From positions 14,410,369-14,474,368 of the forward strand of contig NC_057793.1 in the NCBI RefSeq assembly GCF_014905175.1: 64,000 bases of DNA, read 5' to 3'. A model generated the notes under the pieces. The model did no database searches and had not been told where the DNA came from. It saw nothing but the letters and a program-made list of their open reading frames with translations. The stretch's first letter is position 1. Each line of letters opens with the position of its first letter. The translations under genes were made by a program, and so were the position numbers. This DNA is from Aphidius gifuensis (lineage: Eukaryota; Arthropoda; Insecta; Hymenoptera; Braconidae). Positions 58,701-64,000 of the stretch are shown here, in pieces.

Positions 58701-60409
58701 CTCCTGTCTTACAGTCAATTTTTCCATTGGTACTATATTCGAGATAATATCATTAATCTGACGAGCTAAACCTTCTAATTCTTTTATGAACCAGTCAATA
58801 CAATTCTCACCACGATTCATTCTGTAGTATGAAAATGAGTGATCAAAACTACACTTTACGTAGTATCCAGCACTGTGTGGAATATGCTCGTTAGACTCTG
58901 TTTTATCAATTGACTTGAGAATGCATTCTAAATCAGCATAAATCACAAGTACGAGTTGTTTGTACTGAAGATTTTTAAATTTTAATATATTATCATCTTC
59001 TTTTGGCATAATCATTCGTGCTACATTAATTTGACAACAATCAGCTAAATGTTTTTCCAAAAATATTTCCGATAAAAAATGATTGAGACATCTGTCACAT
59101 ATATATAAACGACCTTTACCTTGTCTGACTTGTGAGCTGACGAGACGTGATAAATTTTCGATTAATGCAAAATGGAAATTTTTTTTTCCTTTTTTCTGCT
59201 TTTGAACATAGTTTTCATATTCATTTTCTTCATCAACTTCCATTTTATTGTCATCATCGTCATCATTGTCGTCGTCAGCCAAAAAACATTCATCATCAAA
59301 AATACTGTCATTAGTATTGGTGACTTTTTTTTTTTATTATCATTGTCGTTTTTATCGACTGCGAACAGATGAATCGTTTGACTGTCACAAATATTATCAC
59401 TCAAAAATATAGGAGCAATAATACTTTTTTTTAAATTATTTGAAACAATTGCGTAAACATTTATGTTCAAATTGTTGAGTTTATCAAATTTTGGTATGTC
59501 TCGCAGCTTTATTGGAAAAGATATTCCATCATATGATAATATTGTACTAAAATGTGGATATGATGCAACGCGATTTGTATGTATTTGCGCAAGATGTAAA
59601 GCTGCAGTCACACACCACAAAAAACAAAAATTATCTCTATTTTCTATATTCAAAACTGCTCTTTTTTTTTTGATGTCATCAGGCATTTCAACAAACGTGG
59701 AATCACCACCACGAGACGGTTGATATTTGCATACAGTAAAGATAATGCTCTGAATTTTTTTTAAGCTCCAACCAGAAATACCAAGATTAAATTCTTCAAC
59801 TTTTTTCAATAATGGATCGAAAAAATGTTCATTAAACCATTCATCCAGGTCTGTTGTTAGAAGTATAACAGCATTTTTTGTAATAAAAGATTTAATTTCT
59901 CTGACTTCTTTGTCATCTTTCGAAACCTCATATTCACAATGTAAACATGAATTGATTTTGAGATTAATTTTGTTTTTTAAAAAAGTTTTTAGTTTTTTGA
60001 TGATAACAGTTTAGGCATCTCTCAAAAAATCTTCAATTCTTATATGATACAAATTGGTCACACTTCCAGTTACTATATTGCCTTTAAAAATATTCTCCAA
60101 GTCCCTCCATTTTACTCTGTCATGCAATGTCGGTTCATCATGATGAGTGCTCATACCAGCACCGTGGTGTAATTTTTTTCCTTTTCTTACTTGCAACTTT
60201 TCAACTATAGTTGTTAGTCTAACTACCACTAATTGTATTCTTTTTTTTACAGCCACTGAATCAGTTGAATTTTTCAAAAATTTATTCAATAGTTTTACAT
60301 TTACACTACCCCACTTGATTCATCGATCAATGTTTTCAATAGTATTTGCAGATGAATAACCCGCACTCAAAATGTTAACAAGCTTTCCACACCCTTCGAT
60401 AAAATACAT
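55727..60409 (-). pseudogene. Polinton protein-primed DNA polymerase B, interrupted
   Basis: The gene starts MYFIEGCGKLVNIL at 60,409 and spans about 1,200 codons once the LTR is removed. An N-terminal region (GKKLHHGAG; DNFCFLWCVTAALHLAQIHT; NNLNINVYAI) is followed by an acidic stretch, a 3'-5' exonuclease (VIYADLECILK; PVVMHNLSGYDSHF), TPGLAFDAML-type and KTDVLLLVDIFENF segments, motif A (DVNILYSADM), motif B (KLMNNSVYGKTMHN) and motif C (YMDTDS). Breaks: TGA 60,320, TAA 60,011, a slip near 59,325 in an A-run, slips around 58,620-58,670, the LTR at 57,432-58,460, TAA 57,128, TGA 56,932, and slips near 56,650 and 56,560 with loss of about 50 residues. The enzyme would copy the element from a terminal protein. 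It is dead here. Confidence 0.9.
57432..58460 (+). mobile_element. solo LTR, family A (copy 3), inside DNA polymerase B
   Basis: 1,029 bp from TGTTACGTACC to CCAAGACGTAACA, flanked by ATAT on both sides (57,428-57,431 and 58,461-58,464). Removing it with one ATAT restores the polymerase frame (INKEKY joined to ILFTKKV). It is the reverse complement of 16,966-17,935. Internal words include CAGGGTAACGGGTTAGGAG. Confidence 0.75.
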
Positions 60410-60686
60410 TTTTGAATATATAATTTTTTTAATAATCAGAAGGAAGTAGTTGCCGCGAGATCAACTGACCACTGACTAATGAAAGATAAATAATTTACCG
60501 TGCAATCAACATAAAATATATTTAATAAATAAAAAGAACAACACATTTGTCTTGAAAAGAAGAATAAAAATGTGTCAAGTAAGCAGAAAATAAAAAGTGA
60601 TGCATGATTGAGACAATGGATCTACAATGACCGCGCGTGCTTGCCGTACATGGTATCCGGCATCTAATTTAAAAATATATATGTAA

Positions 60687-61635
60687 TGTAACTGATTGTT
60701 CCACCGGTAAAGTGGGAAGTTACTATGGGATAAACGAGGATTTCTCACCATCCTCCTCTCTTACCGTCAGGAGGGAGCCGGCTGGTGTATAACGGCAACC
60801 AACGGACCATGGGGTAGTTTCGGGAGCAATGGCCGCAAGAAATGGTAGAGGGGCGCGGTTCACCATATTAGTTCCAAAACGTCACTTTGGCACCACTACT
60901 AAAATGTATATCGTTTTTAGTATTGGCCGGGAGCGTAATAACCTCACCCCGCGGCGGCGGTTATTACCGTGATCATTAACTTTGGTTTAACTCACTTGCA
61001 CAACCTAAGTCAATACGAGCACGGGGATATCCCTACCTCACAGGCTTTACCAAATATCCTCCTATTGCCTACTCACTCTAGTGCACCAAGTAGTCAAACA
61101 TAAAGTCCATCCGCATCCACGCTGGTCTTACGCCGGACCACTCTATGCATCTGACTACTCGATTATAGGTTACCCTGACAGTAAGTAACCATACTAGAGC
61201 GAGAGAGCTAGAGAGTCAGCTAGCTTCATCGGAAGCCAACCACGGACTGTCACCAGTCCCGGTGCCATCAGCAAGCTCCGAGAGCCGGCCGACGACTGGC
61301 AGTGAGATGCCAGCGATCACCAGTTTTATGGACTCTCTATCCCCACTCCCGTTTGACCCACCCCATACGACCATCTGTGCGCACACCTCGATGCGATTCT
61401 CAGGTGGGAGTGTCGAAGTAGGGGATCCGAATCTCTCGTAGCCAGGGTAGGAATCCGGATTATCCGCTCGTGGCGGATGTCTATCAAGTCAACACTGACA
61501 TTCAGGCGAAAATAGATGTCACTACCGAGGCCACTTACAAACCGGTGGTATTAATTAGCGTCTTAGTCGATAAAACCCCTCAGACAAGACCTCTAATTAT
61601 TTTCAGGAGCGCGAGATCTGCCAAATCTCGTGACA
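60687..61635. mobile_element. solo LTR, family B (copy 2)
   Basis: Starts TGTAACTGATTGTTCC and ends CTCGTGACA. Same order as 44,933-46,112 but with two internal deletions (for example the GGTAGCGACTAGTTCAG segment is missing). The flanks GTAA/GTAT are a near-match for a 4-bp duplication. It abuts the right Polinton inverted repeat. Confidence 0.65.
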
Positions 61636-61790
61636 GTATATAGGACATGAGACATGAGACATAAGACTTGAGCTATGCCCCAGGACATGGGACATGATAA
61701 ATCGCATGTTAAAATAACAAAATTCAATTTTTTCGGTCAAGTCTGTAATACCGACACATGGAGATTGGGAATTCAAACACAATCTTTAAC
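61636..61790 (-). repeat. right inverted repeat of the Polinton
   Basis: GGACATGAGACATGAGACAT, GAGCTATGCCCCAGGACATG, CAAAATTCAATTTTTTCGGTC and CCGACACATGGAGATTGGG are the reverse complement, in order, of the left repeat (44,200-44,585). The visible length is about 150 bp. Confidence 0.65.
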
Positions 61791-62985
61791 CCAAACTCTT
61801 TCCGTCTAGTGTCACGTACACTCAGACATACATATTATATTTATATATTTTACTTATTCGTATTTGTACACGCTACAATGTTTTCATGAATTTATTTTTT
61901 TTTAAATAGTTCTCAATTTACTTTTTTATTGTCGTTTTACGATCATTCTCTGTATTAGAAAGACGTTAGTGCAGTTGTTTGACAGATGTGAGATTTTCTC
62001 TAATTCTCGACAAATAATGTTTTAAAAAATATTTTATAATATTACCAAAGAGAAACTTGAGTTTATGGTTCTATTTGTTACGTGATTTTTACCCAAAAAA
62101 TCTATGCATCAGTTGACCATGTGTGGGATTATTCGAGTTTGTTAAAAAGCTATTAAAAGAGTACATAAATTAAATAATCGTTGTTTAAAGTATTTTAGAA
62201 AAAAAATAAACGCAAATTGTTAGTCACATGTTATTTAAAATTGTATGATCTTACGATCTAGCCATAAAAAACAGAGTAATAGTAAAAATTATAAATTTGT
62301 TGTATTTTATTTTGAAAAATAAAAGAATCAAATATGGTCAGTCTGGGACCAACAGTGGTTCGACTCAGAACACAAGATTTGTCACATATAAATTGACATT
62401 CTTATAGAACTTTCCCTTCCAAATAAATAATCGAGAATATTCTAAGATTTTTTTAAAGAAATAAACGACATATAGAAAATCAAAAAATATTTTACATTAA
62501 AAATTCTGGAAGTTTTTCAAGAATACTTCTGCACATGAATAATCCTGGCATTCTCAGAATTATGTTTTAATTGTTAATAATACATTTTAAATGAACATAT
62601 TCCTCAACATATTATTTATCGTTTCCGGTCATTTTTAGAATTTCGACGTTCTATTTTAAATATTATTGACTGACGTTAGATTCCAATAACTCGGTACTGT
62701 GAATAAACAAATATTTCCAGGAATATTCCTTACCATTTCCTGTCATTCTTAGAAATATGGTGACATAAATACAACATAAACATGACATTATTTCGAGATA
62801 TGACGACGAAAATAAACGGTATGTCGAAATTTAAATTGTAATTTAAATCAAACCCACCTCAAATCTTCTACAACCTTCGAAAATTTCCTATAACCTGACC
62901 TCCCATTAAACTCGTATTAAACTTTTTGGTTTAAAAAAAATACATTATTCATTTAAAATAACTATGTTCATACCTGAAACTCCGC
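61791..62985. other. AT-rich DNA without recognisable genes
   Basis: Probably flanking genomic DNA to the right of the Polinton. No coding frame, RNA or repeat that I can define. Confidence 0.5.
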
Positions 62986-63413
62986 CGACGGCTATTTTGG
63001 TAGCGACTAGTTCAGTAAGAAATAGTAGAGGGGCGCGGTCCACTATATTGGTTCCGAAACGACATTTGGGAGCCATCACCAAAATGTATGATTTTTGGGT
63101 ATTAGTCGGGAGCGTAATAACCTAACCCTGCGGTAGCAGTTATTACCGTAAACATTAACTTTGGATTAACTATCCGTAGCCAAGCTGGTCTTTTACCGCA
63201 CCACGTTTTGCATTTGACTACTTAATTATAGGTTGCCTTGACAGCATGGAACCACACTAATACGAGAGAGCGTCATATACAACGTCCTACCTTTGTAGCG
63301 TGGCGACATCGTATATCATCACCCTTGAGAGCATGCACCATACATCGGGAGCTTGGCTGGACTTATCAGTGACATCAACTGGTTTAACCCTAGGAACCTG
63401 TCGACGTCACCCA
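62986..63413. mobile_element. LTR family B fragment
   Basis: Homologous to about 45,087-45,720 of the complete copy (CGACGGCTATTTTGGTAGCG; GGGGCGCGGTCCAC; CGGGAGCGTAATAACCT; GGAGCTTGGCTGGACT) and more diverged. Both LTR ends are missing. Confidence 0.6.
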
Positions 63414-63424
63414 GTATAATATCG

Positions 63425-63685
63425 TATAATAAATAAAAAGCTATGAAAAATATGTCTGAGGGAAAGATGTTGCCACATGTTAATTTATGAAGAATTAATT
63501 TAGCCAAAGAAATTAACAAGTAGGCAACATCCATTTCTTAGCTATTTTTATTTATTTGAATATGTAAAAAGCTATAAAAAAAATGGATAAGGAAAGGAAT
63601 TTGTTTATTTATAAAGAATTAATTTAGCCAGAGAAATTAACAGGTAAGCAACTTTCTTTCCTTAGCTATTTCCATAGTGTTTGAG
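63425..63685. repeat. two tandem units of about 130 bp
   Basis: Units from about 63,430 and 63,560 share AAAAAGCTATNAAAAA, AAGAATTAATTTAGCCA, GAAATTAACANGTANGCAAC and CTTAGCTATTT. The unit ends are themselves inverted (AAAAAGCTA / TAGCTATTTT). Non-coding. Confidence 0.7.
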
Positions 63686-64000
63686 AAACTCTGACATACA
63701 TGTAAAGCGGCAGCACACTCGAAATACTAAGTCAAACACACACATACTTTCACACACACACTAACAGCTGGCCGGCCGGCAACAGTTAGTTAGGTTCACG
63801 TTTCACACCAAGCAACACGCTTAATTTTCGGACACAGACTTTATAGTCATAATTTAGTCAGTTACACATTGTTAAATTCAGTTACACATATTAATTTATT
63901 AACCTAATTCATTCACACATAAAGTTACACAGAACCCATCAAGCAGATTGTGACAGATCAATAATATCGAGCGTTATCAGCTTTGGTATCGTTCTAAAAC
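63686..64000. other. right edge of window, no gene seen
   Basis: Contains CA-rich words (CACACACACATACTTTCACA) and repeated TTCAGTTACACA(T) words at 63,855-63,930. A gene could begin beyond the edge; nothing here supports one. Confidence 0.4.

Larger units (their letters stand above)
44170..61790 (-). mobile_element. degraded Polinton/Maverick element
   Basis: Genes typical of Polintons lie together. On the minus strand: DNA polymerase B, packaging ATPase, DUF8207-type protein, 'GPPG' protein and chromodomain integrase. On the plus strand: a phospholipase A2-like capsid remnant and two small ORFs. Inverted repeats (about 44,200-44,585 and 61,636-61,790) flank the set. Four later insertions account for much of the span: solo LTRs at 44,933, 57,432 and 60,687, and a 4.4-kb insert at 47,948. 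Major capsid and cysteine protease genes are not found. All large genes are broken, so it cannot move by itself. Confidence 0.85.

Noticed and set aside
59162..59372. Frame rich in Phe/Ile/Val on the plus strand that could look like a membrane protein
   Set aside because: It is the antisense of the acidic Asp/Glu-rich stretch of DNA polymerase B.

Overview
The window reads as eukaryotic, very probably insect, repeat-rich DNA (about three quarters A+T, long homopolymer tracts). It contains a BEL/Pao LTR retrotransposon and a Polinton/Maverick element, both common in insects. A hymenopteran parasitoid is a reasonable guess, but nothing diagnostic is visible. I see no intact single-copy host gene. 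The only host-derived coding sequence I recognise is a broken acetyl-CoA carboxylase (ACC) copy. Almost everything else is transposable elements nested inside one another.

Layout. 1-5.3 kb: non-coding DNA with palindromic and foldback repeats, one interrupted by a 946-bp terminal-inverted-repeat (TIR) element. 5.3-6.3 kb and 13.6-15.6 kb: two copies of a TIR element made of 121-bp tandem units around a tRNA-like sequence. 8.9-10.9 kb: a CTTGGC-rich repeat carrying two small MITE-like inserts. 12.1-12.3 kb: an (ATT)n microsatellite. 16.2-16.6 kb: an inverted pair of unusually GC-rich 90-mers. 17-18.7 kb: a solo LTR and host repeats. 18.7-44 kb: several copies, in both orientations, of a repeat built on GTACGG motifs. 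These include a multi-kilobase imperfect palindrome (33-39 kb) and enclose the ACC pseudogene. The 8.2-kb BEL/Pao element (21,462-29,707) sits inside that pseudogene.

44.2-61.8 kb is a degraded Polinton bounded by inverted repeats. Its minus strand carries protein-primed DNA polymerase B, a packaging ATPase, a DUF8207-type protein, a 'GPPG' protein and a chromodomain integrase. The plus strand carries a phospholipase A2-like capsid remnant and two small paralogous ORFs. Every large gene has stops or frameshifts. The element was later hit by three solo LTRs and by a 4.4-kb insert holding fragments of unknown origin, among them a J-domain micro-ORF.

The BEL pol gene is intact and its LTRs are nearly identical, so it is the youngest complete element. 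The Polinton is a fossil. The most interesting patterns are: (i) a hairpin motif, GAAGTGAAACTTC, that brackets three cargo segments in inverted orientation; (ii) two unrelated TIR families sharing both a 121-bp period and an embedded tRNA-like sequence; (iii) the GC-rich inverted pair at 16.2-16.6 kb.
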